Shown in pieces: positions 1 through 8,455 of a stretch of 64,000 nucleotides of DNA; positions within the stretch are counted from its first letter, which is position 1, and each line of letters starts with the position of its first letter. A program made the position numbers and the translations under genes. Source of the stretch: Virgibacillus halotolerans (GTDB taxonomy: Bacteria; Bacillota; Bacilli; Bacillales; Amphibacillaceae); NCBI RefSeq assembly GCF_016908515.1, contig NZ_JAFBEA010000001.1, forward strand, positions 620,001-684,000, in the 5' to 3' direction. A model generated the notes under the pieces. That model was not told where the DNA came from. It worked only from the letters and a program-made list of their open reading frames with translations, and ran no database searches.

Positions 1-422
1 GGTCTATCGGATTGTATCGAAATAAGGCGAAAAATATTCAAAAGTTATGCCAATCTTTAATTGATGAGTATAATGGAGAAGTTCCAAATACAAAAGAGGA
101 ACTGATGAAGCTTGCAGGGGTAGGCAGAAAAACCGCAAACGTGGTTGTGTCTGTTGCGTTTAATGAACCTGCGATAGCGGTGGATACACATGTTGAACGT
201 GTGGCCAAACGATTAGGCATTTGCCGTTGGAAAGATTCTGTACTTGAAGTAGAAGAAACATTGATGCAAAAAGTGCCAAAGGACGAATGGAGCGAAACAC
301 ATCATCGCCTGATTTTCTTTGGTAGGTACCATTGTAAAGCAAGAAATCCCAACTGTCCGGAATGTCCTTTGCTGGAAGTATGTAGGGAAGGAAAAAAGCG
401 AATGAAACAAGAAAAGAGGTAA
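1..422 (+). CDS. nth: Endonuclease III (5' end outside window)
   Basis: DNA glycosylase/AP lyase that removes oxidised pyrimidines in base excision repair. The reading frame is already open at base 3, so about 140 residues are visible and roughly the first 80 of the usual ~219 are outside the window. The helix-hairpin-helix LAGVGRKTANVV carries the catalytic lysine, VDTHVER carries the catalytic aspartate, and the C-terminal Cys pattern C-x6-C-x2-C-x5-C ligates a [4Fe-4S] cluster. A first in-window TTG at base 12 is not the real start. It converges on ponA with a shared terminator; nth-ponA-recU is the B. subtilis order, although ypoC is missing between nth and ponA here. Confidence 0.96.
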   Translation, partial: SIGLYRNKAKNIQKLCQSLIDEYNGEVPNTKEELMKLAGVGRKTANVVVSVAFNEPAIAVDTHVERVAKRLGICRWKDSVLEVEETLMQKVPKDEWSETHHRLIFFGRYHCKARNPNCPECPLLEVCREGKKRMKQEKR

Positions 423-450
423 ACTTCATTGTGAAGTTTACCTCTTTTTT
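416..450. terminator. Bidirectional terminator between nth and ponA
   Basis: A perfect 13-bp stem (416-428 with 432-444), 3-nt loop and six Ts follow on the plus strand; an A-rich run on the left gives Ts on the minus strand. It begins inside the last codons of nth and also serves ponA from the other side. Confidence 0.9.
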
Positions 451-468
451 ATTTGGTTCCGATTCATT

Positions 469-3306
469 TTATTCAGTATCATCTGCTGCATCATCATCTG
501 GCTGTTTATCTTGATCATTATCCTGATCGCCACTTTGATCTTCATCTTGATTTTCATCTTGGCCTTCATCTAGCTGATCGTCCTGGTCATTATCTGGTTC
601 CGGATCTGGTTCTGGTTCTTGGTCTGAATCCTCATCTCCACCGGAGTCACCACCAGAATCATCCCCTGGATCCTCACCGGAATCTCCATCATCGTTATCA
701 CCATCACTGTCTTCTGTTTCATCGTCTGGGATGGTTACGGAGGTACTTTGTGAACCGCCTTTTGCTCCATCTTCCTTACCAATAGGAGTAACGTTAATCG
801 TGTACGTTTCACCAGGTGAAACCCCACTTATTTCAATTCCATTCGAATCAGTAGACTGTTTCTGACCATTAACATCTATTTCAAAAGATGCGGTTGGACC
901 ATCATAATTCCAAGAGACATCAATGAGGGATGCATCCTCTTTATAGTTGGCACTTAATCCACTGACAGATGGTATTTCTTCCTCATCTTCATCGTCACCA
1001 TCACCCGGCACCTTGACTTTTGTCGATTTAGGATCACTTTTATCTGAGCCACTCACTGCAACGACTTGTATATTATATTCTGATCCTTCATCCACATCGG
1101 ATATTTCCATCGATGTGTCTTCGGTTGAAGACAAAGCTTTCATTTCTCCACCATCAACACTAGCGCTTATTTCAAATGATACATCATCATCCGAGCTATA
1201 ATCCCAACTTACCTTTATTGCATTTGCGTTTTCATCATATTTAGCCTGAAGTCCTTTTACCGGATCAAGAGCTTCAAATTTCTCAGATGCTTTTTTCGGC
1301 TCATTGCCTTTAACAAATAGTTCTTTCACAATTTGTGAGCTTGGTGTGTTGTCACTTGGCAATGCAGCGGGATTAGATCCTTTTTCAACACCGACCTCAA
1401 CGACTGAATCAGGTTTCTTAAAGTCTGGTGTTTCAATATCCTTCGATATCTCTGTCATTGTATTTTTAAAGAGGGCATGTGGTATCTTGGTATCTTTCAA
1501 TGGTCTTCTTTTACCTTCATGTCCAGTCCAGACAGAAATCGTATAGTTAGTTGTATAACCACTGAACCAAGAATCAGGACTGCCTTCCACATCAACTAAG
1601 TTGGTTGTTCCTGTCTTTCCGGCTACATCCAACCCTGGTATATCAGCCAATTGTCCTGTACCCTCACTAATGGCTGTTTTTAGCATATCTGTAATCATAT
1701 ATGCCGTATAATCGGACATTGCTTCCTTAGGCTCCGGTTTTAAGTCAATCGTTCTTCCATCTGGAAATTCAACTTTAGTTACTGCATACGGATCATTGTA
1801 GATTCCTTCATTGCCAAACGCGCGATACGCACCAGCCATCTGCAATGGACTAACTTGCGTTTCTGTTCCACCAATCGCGTCCGTAATAGAAACCTTATCT
1901 TCATAAAAGTTAATGCCTAATCCTTCCGCAAACTTTTTCGTATTAGCATTTCCTACTTCTTCCATTACTTTAACTGCGGGAACGTTTAATGATTGACTTA
2001 ATGCATAACGCGCTGACATCCAGCCAGCATATTGTCTATTCCAATTTCGGATTGCTTTGCCTTCTGTTCCAGCAATTTCGTATGGTTTATCATCATTTAT
2101 TTGCTGATAGGTTGACATTTTATTATATTCGATTGCCGGGCCATATGCCATAATTGGCTTTGCATTTGAACCAAGCTGGAAAGTGCTATTAATAGCATTA
2201 TTTGTTTCTCGTATACCTTTACTGTTTCTACGCCCGCCAACCGCTCTTATTGCACCATTTTTAGTATCTAAGACAACCATTCCAGCTTGCATTTCATCAT
2301 CTGGATATGGAATAGGGTTCTCATCACTATCCTTTAACAGAAACTCTACGTGATCCTGTATACTTGGATCTAATGTCGTATAAATTTTTAGCCCGTCTGT
2401 GTAAATATTTGCACCATCTAGTTTTTCGCTAACTTCTTTCTCTACTTGTTGAACAAAAGACTCATACTGCGAAGAATTCGGCTGTTCATCAGTTAAGAGA
2501 GAGGCGACATCAACTGATTTCGCTTCATCCGCATCATCCTGCGAAATTTTACCATGTCGAACCATCAAAGTTAATACAGTATTCATTCGCTTTTCCATTA
2601 ACTCTGGATTTTCAAATGGATTATATGCTGATGGACGCTGTGGCAGCCCTGCTAGGATAGCAGCCTCTGGTAATGTTATATCATTTAAATCATCCTTACC
2701 AAAGTAAATTTCTGCAGCTTTAGCCGCACCATAAGCACCGCTACCATAATAAATTTTATTCAAATACATTTCTAAGATCTCTTCTTTAGAATATTTACGT
2801 TCCAGTTTAAGGGATAACCATGCTTCCTGGACCTTTAACTTCAGCTTCTTTTCTGGAGTTAAGAATGATTTCTCCACAACTTGTTGTGTAATCGTACTGG
2901 CACCCTCTGCACCAAAGCCACGTTTAAAGTTAGCAACAACCGCACCACCAATTCGTCGCATATCAATACCAGAATGCTTAAAGAATCGAGAATCTTCTGT
3001 TGCAGTAACAGCATCAACTAGAACGTCCGGTATATCATCATAGGTTATTTTCTTACGCTTCTCATCACCTAAATTGACAACCGGTTCACCATCCTGGTCA
3101 TAGACAGTGGATGAAAAAGAATCGGTTAACTTTGCTTCGTCTAAACCAGGTGCTGTCACGATCCAAAAAGTGACCAGAGCACCAACACCAATTCCAATTA
3201 CTAAACATGTTACGAAAAAGGTTAATAATATTTTCTTCCATAGCGGTTTCTTTTTTGTTTTCTTTTGTTTTCTTCTTGCTGCACGAGTTTGGCTATTATC
3301 TGCCAT
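469..3306 (-). CDS. ponA: Class A penicillin-binding protein 1 with FN3 repeats and acidic tail
   Basis: Bifunctional peptidoglycan glycosyltransferase/transpeptidase of the cytoplasmic membrane. Order in 945 residues: basic cytosolic N-terminus, one membrane segment (about 25-50), GT51 domain with catalytic Glu in TEDSRFFKHSG (E104), transpeptidase with SxxK at S380-K383, SLN at 439-441 and KTG at 564-566, two fibronectin-III-like modules (about 700-880), then a tail of mostly Asp, Glu, Gly, Asn and Gln. The tail is longer and far more acidic than the Gly/Asn-rich tail of B. subtilis PBP1, which may reflect a saline habitat (inference). The start has a GGAGG site. It lies 18 nt after recU, so the pair is probably one operon; GpsB, encoded nearby, is a known partner of PBP1. 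Confidence 0.96.
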   Translation of the reverse strand: MADNSQTRAARRKQKKTKKKPLWKKILLTFFVTCLVIGIGVGALVTFWIVTAPGLDEAKLTDSFSSTVYDQDGEPVVNLGDEKRKKITYDDIPDVLVDAVTATEDSRFFKHSGIDMRRIGGAVVANFKRGFGAEGASTITQQVVEKSFLTPEKKLKLKVQEAWLSLKLERKYSKEEILEMYLNKIYYGSGAYGAAKAAEIYFGKDDLNDITLPEAAILAGLPQRPSAYNPFENPELMEKRMNTVLTLMVRHGKISQDDADEAKSVDVASLLTDEQPNSSQYESFVQQVEKEVSEKLDGANIYTDGLKIYTTLDPSIQDHVEFLLKDSDENPIPYPDDEMQAGMVVLDTKNGAIRAVGGRRNSKGIRETNNAINSTFQLGSNAKPIMAYGPAIEYNKMSTYQQINDDKPYEIAGTEGKAIRNWNRQYAGWMSARYALSQSLNVPAVKVMEEVGNANTKKFAEGLGINFYEDKVSITDAIGGTETQVSPLQMAGAYRAFGNEGIYNDPYAVTKVEFPDGRTIDLKPEPKEAMSDYTAYMITDMLKTAISEGTGQLADIPGLDVAGKTGTTNLVDVEGSPDSWFSGYTTNYTISVWTGHEGKRRPLKDTKIPHALFKNTMTEISKDIETPDFKKPDSVVEVGVEKGSNPAALPSDNTPSSQIVKELFVKGNEPKKASEKFEALDPVKGLQAKYDENANAIKVSWDYSSDDDVSFEISASVDGGEMKALSSTEDTSMEISDVDEGSEYNIQVVAVSGSDKSDPKSTKVKVPGDGDDEDEEEIPSVSGLSANYKEDASLIDVSWNYDGPTASFEIDVNGQKQSTDSNGIEISGVSPGETYTINVTPIGKEDGAKGGSQSTSVTIPDDETEDSDGDNDDGDSGEDPGDDSGGDSGGDEDSDQEPEPDPEPDNDQDDQLDEGQDENQDEDQSGDQDNDQDKQPDDDAADDTE

Positions 3307-3324
3307 TGCTCAATACCTCCGTCT

Positions 3325-3918
3325 CTAAAAATAAAGCTTATCTATTATTTCCAGGTAATCAATTCTTGCCTGATATTGAAATGGAATAAGATAGCCATCT
3401 TGTTTGATGCATTCATATGGAATAGACTTTCTACCTCCATTTAGTTGGTCATGCCAATGTGGGAAGAATTTTTCCGCCTGCAAAAGGTAGGTCTCATTGA
3501 ATGCTGCAAAGCGAATGATAAAAAAACAAATCCCTCCATGTTCCACAATGGATTCCATATGTTTCAACTGATGATCATGAATGTTAGCTAAGGGAAATAA
3601 TGTTTTATTTTTTGTTTCCTTTGCTTCAAAATCAATATGCCTTTTACGATACAAACCATTATAATCGGTTGTTGAAGCCTGTTTGAAGTAGCCTTCTGTA
3701 ATAACAGCAGCGCTTCTCCTCGGATAGTTTACTTTTACAATTTGAACTGGTGTTGGCTTTTTATGAATTATTGCCGTATTTGTGTCTAAATAATACTGAT
3801 TTGTCGTATTAATGTCTTCTTCCAACGTCATTCCCCGATTACTATAACTTTTTCCTGTGGTTTGCGCTGATGATGTTTGTCGGAATGTTGTTCGTCTTTG
3901 CCCGTTTGGATAATTCAT
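3325..3918 (-). CDS. recU: Holliday junction resolvase RecU
   Basis: Mg-dependent endonuclease that cuts four-way junctions during recombination and chromosome segregation. 197 residues, normal for the family. The nuclease core is seen in [10 protein letters not shown] (Asp85) and [10 protein letters not shown] (Asp96, Glu98, Lys100), followed by the conserved hydrophobic stretch [14 protein letters not shown] at 3918 is preferred because AGGAGG lies 8 nt upstream; a TTG one codon earlier is possible. First gene of a recU-ponA operon, as in B. subtilis. Confidence 0.95.
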   Translation of the reverse strand: MNYPNGQRRTTFRQTSSAQTTGKSYSNRGMTLEEDINTTNQYYLDTNTAIIHKKPTPVQIVKVNYPRRSAAVITEGYFKQASTTDYNGLYRKRHIDFEAKETKNKTLFPLANIHDHQLKHMESIVEHGGICFFIIRFAAFNETYLLQAEKFFPHWHDQLNGGRKSIPYECIKQDGYLIPFQYQARIDYLEIIDKLYF

Positions 3919-4174
3919 CAAATGTTCCTCCTAGCATATTACAGTATCATATCAGAAAAAAGGGGGCTTAATAATTTTATCACAGTTTGTATTCCTTCCT
4001 ACATTATATAACAAATCGTAACACCACGCATATTACTAACTAAAATAAGAGGGGAAAACTATATGATAACGATAGCCAACTATGTATATTTGTTCACAAT
4101 TTGTTCAAAGGCATCTCATATGGGCGTTGGTTAAATATATTACGAAGGGATTTATCTAAACTAAGGGGGTACCA
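3919..4174. other. Intergenic region upstream of recU
   Basis: AT-rich and without a clear gene; it should hold the recU promoter on the minus strand (a TATAAT-like stretch lies near 4003-4011). On the plus strand a 23-codon ORF at about 4063-4134 has a fair AGAGGGG site, but nothing else supports it. Confidence 0.4.
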
Positions 4175-4213
4175 ATATAAAAAGGATTTGCGAGCGCAAA
4201 TCCTTTTTATATC
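4175..4213. terminator. Long stem-loop terminator
   Basis: Near-perfect palindrome with arms of about 17 bp around AG, with A/T runs at both ends, so it can work in both directions. On the minus strand it directly follows the 34-residue gene at 4227-4331. Confidence 0.8.
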
Positions 4214-4226
4214 ATATCGTCATACC

Positions 4227-4331
4227 TTACGTAGCAGGTCGGTTTGGACCATTCAATTTTTTATCACCTTTTTTTAATGACTTGTCTGCATGCTTGTCCA
4301 TATCCTTCTGATTCTGTTTATTAGGCTTCAA
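4227..4331 (-). CDS. Small basic protein of 34 residues ending in PNRPAT
   Basis: Starts with TTG at 4331, 7-9 nt after a strong AAAGGGGG site; the longer upstream frame has no such signal. The product is rich in Lys, Asn and Asp and ends KKLNGPNRPAT. Short charged proteins with a similar Pro-Asn-Arg-Pro end occur in spore formers and are often labelled spore proteins; that link is from memory and not secure. It has its own terminator and is encoded alone. No membrane segment or cysteine. Confidence 0.65.
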   Translation of the reverse strand: MKPNKQNQKDMDKHADKSLKKGDKKLNGPNRPAT

Positions 4332-4493
4332 AAAATAACCCCCTTTAATGTCTAGTGTGTCTACTTTTACAGAATTAATAAGGATTTGCACTGGATTTGT
4401 TTGTTTTTTTCTAGTTTTGTCGAACACGCAGGATAGCATTCACACTTAGCGAATAGATACATGATGCAGATAAAAGGAATGGAGGAGATAATA

Positions 4494-4703
4494 ATGACTA
4501 TAACAGAGGAAATCGTTATCCCGAAAAGTGGTGTTAATAAGCAGGAATTTGAAGCTTCATTAGAACGCATTTCCGATCAGGTCCGATGGATGGATCAAGA
4601 ATTAGCACTGCAGGTGGATAATGCCATTTGGAATGGTTTTCAGAACCAAGAAAATGAAATCAGTGATGCGAAAGCGTTTGTTAAAAACGTACGCGTAAAA
4701 TAG
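4494..4703 (+). CDS. Hypothetical protein, 69 residues
   Basis: ATG at 4494 follows GGAGGAG at proper distance; the frame is open further upstream but without a ribosome site. The product is acidic and probably helical (MTITEEIVIPKSG at the start, WMDQELALQVDNAIWNGF in the middle) with no transmembrane segment. I do not recognise the family. It lies 66 nt before yppE on the same strand and could be co-transcribed with it. Confidence 0.7.
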   Translation: MTITEEIVIPKSGVNKQEFEASLERISDQVRWMDQELALQVDNAIWNGFQNQENEISDAKAFVKNVRVK

Positions 4704-4769
4704 ATGCCAATGTGAATTAAACATGATAAAGTAGAAACAGTATGTATATAGTTAAAGGCGGTCTATAGA

Positions 4770-5120
4770 ATGGCATTAAAAGAACAAACGGAGCAATTAA
4801 AACAACATTTAAATAATCTGAAAGATATATTTGAAGCGAATGAACCACCAGCAAACAGCAGGGACAAGCCTTTTTTTCTAAAGGTAAAGGAAGAGACGCT
4901 TCCAATTTATGAGCTTTTAGAAGAATGGGAAGCATCCGCCCTAAACATCGTAAAAGAAAGAAAAGCAGATATCCATCCACATCAAATTACATCAACAAGA
5001 GAAAATATGGAACTACTTCTCATGCACAGCTATTATATTGATGTAAGGCGTAAGCGTTATATGGAGCTTCATAATTCTATTCAATATATATTTGACCAAT
5101 TATTAAGAGAACTGTCCTAG
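4770..5120 (+). CDS. yppE: YppE-like protein (DUF1798)
   Basis: 116 residues, helical and charged, matching in length and wording the B. subtilis YppE family found near recU. The family has a helical-bundle fold and no known function. LLMHSYYIDVRRKRYMELHN near the C-terminus is a typical stretch. It sits between the recU side and cdd, consistent with the ypp cluster that follows recU in Bacillus. The start ATG has a modest AAAGGCGG site. Confidence 0.8.
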   Translation: MALKEQTEQLKQHLNNLKDIFEANEPPANSRDKPFFLKVKEETLPIYELLEEWEASALNIVKERKADIHPHQITSTRENMELLLMHSYYIDVRRKRYMELHNSIQYIFDQLLRELS

Positions 5121-5192
5121 CCTGTGAATGTTTTACATTTAATAATCCATCTCTTATAATTACCTTCCACATCATATGAAGGGGGGAATGGA

Positions 5193-5597
5193 ATGATGAC
5201 CAAAGACCAATTAATTGAAGAAGCAATCAAAATGCGAGAGAAAGCTTACGTACCCTATTCAAAATTTCCTGTTGGCGCTGCACTAGTAACAAAATCCGGG
5301 AAAGTATATACGGGCTGCAACATCGAGAATGCAGCATTTCCCGTAACCTGTTGTGCAGAGCGTGTCGCCATTTTTAAAGCCATTGCGGATGGGGAGGTAG
5401 TGTTTTCTGAAATGGCAGTTGCAGCTGAGACAAAGAGACCTGTGCCACCCTGCGGATCCTGTCGCCAGGTGATGAGTGAGTTTTTTGATCCGAAGATGCG
5501 TATCCATTTAACAAATCTGGAGTATGAAATAAAAACTGTTTCTGTGGAGGATTTACTGCCTTTTTCATTCCAACCAGAGGATTTATTAAGCGATTAG
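5193..5597 (+). CDS. cdd: Cytidine deaminase
   Basis: Hydrolyses cytidine and deoxycytidine to uridine and deoxyuridine in pyrimidine salvage. 134 residues, typical of the homotetrameric class. Zinc and catalytic motifs are clear: CCAERVAIFKA (first Cys ligand plus catalytic Glu) and VPPCGSCRQVMSEF (two more Cys ligands). YSKFPVGAAL and GCNIENAAFP form the substrate pocket. A strong AAGGGGGG site precedes tandem ATG codons at 5193 and 5196. A terminator follows, so it is likely monocistronic. Confidence 0.97.
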   Translation: MMTKDQLIEEAIKMREKAYVPYSKFPVGAALVTKSGKVYTGCNIENAAFPVTCCAERVAIFKAIADGEVVFSEMAVAAETKRPVPPCGSCRQVMSEFFDPKMRIHLTNLEYEIKTVSVEDLLPFSFQPEDLLSD

Positions 5598-5619
5598 TAT
5601 GGTAAATTCATGTTAAAAA

Positions 5620-5647
5620 GAGGAACTGATTTTCAGTTTCTTTTTTT
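5620..5647 (+). terminator. cdd terminator
   Basis: Short stem GGAACTGA / TCAGTTTC followed by seven Ts, 22 nt after the cdd stop. Confidence 0.75.
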
Positions 5648-5762
5648 AATGTTATACTATATATTAAGTTTTAGAATAAAATGTAATTTATATTAATAAA
5701 CTTTAAATTGATATGATGTCAGTATTCAGAAAAAAAATCATGTGAATCTATGAGGTGATAAG

Positions 5763-6092
5763 ATGAGTTTAAGTCGTGTTCAGCTAAGCGGAAAGGATAT
5801 ACTAGAAAAAGATTTTAAAACAACAATGAGAGGCTATAATCAAGAAGAGGTGGATGAATTTCTAGATGTTGTGATCCAAGATTATGACGTATTTAAGCAA
5901 GAAATGGAAAGGTTACAACTTGAAAACGACCGATTGAAGAAGAGCACAACAGAGCAAACGACGAGGACAAGGGCCCCACAACAAAATACACAGGTCAATT
6001 ACGATGTACTGAAGCGTTTGTCCAACTTGGAAAAAGCAGTTTTCGGCAAAAAATTTGCTGATGCAGATGTAGATGCGGATCCAGAAAACTGA
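5763..6092 (+). CDS. gpsB: Cell-cycle protein GpsB (DivIVA-like)
   Basis: Septal adaptor that couples PBP1 and other wall synthases to division and elongation. 109 residues. The N-terminal DivIVA-like membrane-binding domain contains the Arg-Gly-Tyr motif in TTMRGYNQEEVDEFLDVVI (about 20-40), followed by a coiled coil (about 40-65), a polar linker rich in Thr and Arg, and a short C-terminal trimerisation helix (NYDVLKRLSNLEKAVFGKK). GAGGTGATAAG precedes the ATG. The gene directly precedes rnpB, as in B. subtilis; its partner gene ponA lies in the same window. Confidence 0.95.
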   Translation: MSLSRVQLSGKDILEKDFKTTMRGYNQEEVDEFLDVVIQDYDVFKQEMERLQLENDRLKKSTTEQTTRTRAPQQNTQVNYDVLKRLSNLEKAVFGKKFADADVDADPEN

Positions 6093-6124
6093 TCAACAGC
6101 TGATAAAACATTTTTTTACATTTG

Positions 6125-6153
6125 TTGAATATATCCATGAAGTATGTTAAAAT
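6125..6153 (+). promoter_or_regulatory. Sigma-A promoter of rnpB
   Basis: TTGAAT (6125-6130), 17-nt spacer, TAAAAT (6148-6153); the start would be near 6160, where the RNase P RNA begins. Confidence 0.8.
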
Positions 6154-6160
6154 ATATCAA

Positions 6161-6562
6161 GTTAATGTTAAATACTCAGGTAATCGCTGCAATAACATGC
6201 AGAGGAAAGTCCATGCTCACACAAACTGAGATGTTTGTAGTGTTCGTGCTTGATGAAATCATAAGTCAAGGTAGCGTAAAGCTAACGGCAGGGAATAGTC
6301 CTACGTCAAATCGATATGGACTAACACCCTTGAAAGTGCCACAGTGACGGAGCTGAAATGGAAACATTTCAGGTGGAACGAGGTAAACCCCATGAGTGAG
6401 CAACCCAAACAATGGTAGGGGCATCCTTGATTAGGGAATTCAACCGAAAGAGGGACAGGTCTATACTTGTAGATAGATGATTACAACCAACGTACGAGGC
6501 TGACCACCGACTGCAGTACTATGGAACAGAACATGGCTTATCGAGTATTTAATGGTCTATCC
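6161..6562 (+). ncRNA. rnpB: RNase P RNA, B type
   Basis: Catalytic RNA that matures tRNA 5' ends. The diagnostic core is present: GGTAATCGCTGCA near the 5' end, GAGGAAAGTCCATGCTC, AGTGTTCGTGCTTGATGAA, CTTGAAAGTGCCACAGTGACG, GGTAAACCCC, GTAGATAGATGATTACA and the closing ACATGGCTTA. The ends pair (AAATACTC with GAGTATTT), giving helix P1. About 400 nt, as in B. subtilis. A 67-codon frame inside it is not a gene. Confidence 0.97.
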
Positions 6563-6570
6563 ACACCAGT

Positions 6571-6612
6571 AAAACCTTTCTATGGCATGATTGCTATAAG
6601 AAGGGTTTTTTT
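6571..6612 (+). terminator. rnpB terminator
   Basis: Imperfect hairpin (AAAACC...GGTTTT, with TATGGC/GCTATA pairing inside) followed by Ts, just after the 3' end of the RNase P RNA. Confidence 0.75.
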
Positions 6613-6666
6613 ATTTTTTTATGGTAAACTAAAACTACATTAATTTCGAATGAGAGGAATTTTTAT

Positions 6667-7803
6667 ATGAAGGATGTAACGTTAATAGCAACTGCAGCAA
6701 TGGGGCTGGAAGCGGTTGTTGCAGATGAAGTAAAACAATTGGGGTATGATGTCAATGTCGAAAACGGCAAAGTTATTTTTCAAGCGCCAGTTTCTGCCAT
6801 TCCACGCTGCAATTTATGGTTACGAACAGCGGACCGGGTTAAAGTACTTGTTGGGCAATTTAAAGCAATGTCTTTTGATGAACTGTTTGAATCAACAAAA
6901 ACATTACCATGGGAAGATTATATTGCCGAGGAAGGGAAGTTCCCTGTTATTGGTAAGTCTGTACAATCAAAACTTTACAGTGTCCCAGACTGCCAGGCGA
7001 TTGTCAAAAAGTCAATTGCAGAGCGGCTAAAGCTAAAGTATGGGCTTGCCTCCAAAATGCCGGAAAGCGGTGATGTTTATAAAGTGGAGATCGCTTTGCT
7101 GAAAGATATGGCTACACTCACGATAGACACTTCAGGCGTGGGATTGCATAAGAGAGGATACCGTGTTGGACAAGGTGAAGCACCTTTAAAAGAAACGATG
7201 GCTGCAGCGCTCTTAAAATTAACAAACTGGAAACCGGATAATACGCTAATTGATCCTTTTTGTGGTTCAGGTACAATCGCAATCGAAGCCGCCTTAATCG
7301 GACAAAATATCGCGCCAGGATTTAACCGGGAGTTTGCTAGTGAAAATTGGCCATTGATTAAAACCAATGATTGGGATAAGGCATTTGAAGAAGTGGAAGA
7401 TAAAGCAAATTACGACCAAAAGTTGGATATCATTGGATCCGATATCGACCATAACCTAATAAAGATAGCGAGTGATAATGCAACTGAAGCGGGATTGGGC
7501 GATCTTATTTCCTGGAAGCAAATGCAAGTGAAAGATTTATTTATCCGAAAAAATAATGGTTATATCATTGGTAACCCACCATACGGACAACGTTTGGGTG
7601 ATAAAGATGAAGTCGCCAAGATCTATAAAGATCTGGGAAATATCATGAATCAACATCCTAGTTGGAGCGTTTATATTTTGACTGCATTCGAAAACTTCGA
7701 AAAGCAATATGGACAGAAGGCAACAAAAAAAAGAAAATTATTTAATGGTTTTATCCAAGCTAACTATTATCAATACTTCGGCAAAAAAATTAAAGAACAA
7801 TAA
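6667..7803 (+). CDS. ypsC: THUMP-domain rRNA methyltransferase YpsC (RlmL-like)
   Basis: SAM-dependent methyltransferase of the RlmL/TrmN family, probably modifying a guanine in 23S rRNA (family knowledge). 378 residues: N-terminal ferredoxin-like part and THUMP domain (about 1-155), then a Rossmann methyltransferase domain with IDPFCGSGTIAIEAA (195-209, SAM loop), IGSDID (256-261) and the amino-methylating motif NPPYGQRL (303-310). Same position after rnpB as in B. subtilis. GAGAGGA lies 5-10 nt before the ATG. Confidence 0.93.
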   Translation: MKDVTLIATAAMGLEAVVADEVKQLGYDVNVENGKVIFQAPVSAIPRCNLWLRTADRVKVLVGQFKAMSFDELFESTKTLPWEDYIAEEGKFPVIGKSVQSKLYSVPDCQAIVKKSIAERLKLKYGLASKMPESGDVYKVEIALLKDMATLTIDTSGVGLHKRGYRVGQGEAPLKETMAAALLKLTNWKPDNTLIDPFCGSGTIAIEAALIGQNIAPGFNREFASENWPLIKTNDWDKAFEEVEDKANYDQKLDIIGSDIDHNLIKIASDNATEAGLGDLISWKQMQVKDLFIRKNNGYIIGNPPYGQRLGDKDEVAKIYKDLGNIMNQHPSWSVYILTAFENFEKQYGQKATKKRKLFNGFIQANYYQYFGKKIKEQ

Positions 7804-7871
7804 ATATCTTTCGATGTTATCAGGATGATACATGAAAAAGGAATCGTTCCCTTAGGAATACTTTTGGGTGC

Positions 7872-7904
7872 AAAAAAAGCGGTAATCAATAAAGATTACC
7901 GCTT
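7872..7904 (-). terminator. Cold-shock gene terminator
   Basis: Stem AAGCGGTAATC / GATTACCGCTT with seven Ts on the minus strand, 15 nt after the csp stop codon. Confidence 0.88.
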
Positions 7905-7919
7905 ATATATACTTGCCTA

Positions 7920-8120
7920 TTAATTTTTAATTACATTTGCAGCTTGTGGACCACGTTCACCTTCAACAATTTCAAAAGACACTGACTGCCCCTCTTCCAA
8001 AGACTTGAAGCCTTCTTCCTGAATTGCTGAATAGTGTACGAATACATCATTACCTTCTTCTAGTTGGATAAATCCATATCCCTTTTCTGCGTTAAACCAC
8101 TTTACTACGCCATTTTCCAT
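7920..8120 (-). CDS. Cold-shock protein (CspB/CspC family)
   Basis: 66-residue single OB-fold RNA chaperone that binds single-stranded RNA and DNA. RNP1 KGYGFIQ (13-19) and RNP2 VFVHY (26-30) are intact, and GPQAANV near the end is standard. The ATG follows AGGAGGATTAGACA. Upstream on the same strand is a leader of about 160 nt with a strong promoter, a short ORF and a terminator-like hairpin, so expression may be controlled after initiation. The exact paralogue (B, C or D) cannot be told from sequence alone. Confidence 0.95.
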   Translation of the reverse strand: MENGVVKWFNAEKGYGFIQLEEGNDVFVHYSAIQEEGFKSLEEGQSVSFEIVEGERGPQAANVIKN

Positions 8121-8182
8121 TGTCTAATCCTCCTAAAAACTATCACGTTAAACGTGTTAATACAAAGTAGATAGATAGAACG

Positions 8183-8266
8183 TTAAAAAAGGCAGCTTCT
8201 ATAGAGGTGTAGGATCGTAATTACATCCACTTCTATAGAAGCTGCCTGTGTCATTAATGATCCCAT
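8183..8266 (-). CDS. Putative 27-residue leader ORF before csp
   Basis: ATG at 8266, 4 nt after AAAGAGG; the stop codon falls inside the T-run of the hairpin at 8184-8246, so the ORF crosses the whole stem-loop. Composition is unremarkable (MGSLMTQAASIEVDVITIL at the start). It could be a regulatory peptide whose translation opens the hairpin, or a chance ORF. Confidence 0.35.
   Translation of the reverse strand: MGSLMTQAASIEVDVITILHLYRSCLF
8184..8246 (-). terminator. Terminator or attenuator in the csp leader
   Basis: Perfect 15-bp stem (GGCAGCTTCTATAGA with its complement), loop of about 25 nt, then TTTTTT on the minus strand. It lies 34 nt downstream of a probable start site and 64 nt before the csp ATG. 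Confidence 0.75.
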
Positions 8267-8287
8267 ACATCCTCTTTGCTTGATTCT

Positions 8288-8316
8288 AATATAGCTTAAT
8301 TAGTGGACTGCGTCAA
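8288..8316 (-). promoter_or_regulatory. Strong sigma-A promoter upstream of csp
   Basis: Minus strand: TTGACG (8316-8311), 17-nt spacer, TATATT (8293-8288). The transcript would start near 8280 and pass through the leader hairpin before csp. Confidence 0.8.
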
Positions 8317-8399
8317 GATATCCAATTTATTTTCCGCTATTATTTCGGGTCATCCAGCATATATAATAAAACGTTTAATAAAATCATTTACAGGGTGAA

Positions 8400-8428
8400 T
8401 TTTCAATGCAAAAAAGGTACACTAGAAT
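8400..8428 (+). promoter_or_regulatory. Probable fhs promoter
   Basis: TTTTCA (8400-8405), 17-nt spacer, TAGAAT (8423-8428), about 28 nt before the fhs start codon. Confidence 0.5.
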
Positions 8429-8455
8429 ATAGATGTAAAGTGAGGGGGAAGGAAT

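Noticed and set aside
453-785. 110-codon ORF rich in His, Leu and Asp
   Set aside because: It is the antisense reading of the acidic PBP1 tail; no ribosome site and composition follows from the repeats.
6144-6347. 67-codon ORF on the plus strand
   Set aside because: Lies wholly inside the RNase P RNA, whose conserved core explains the sequence.
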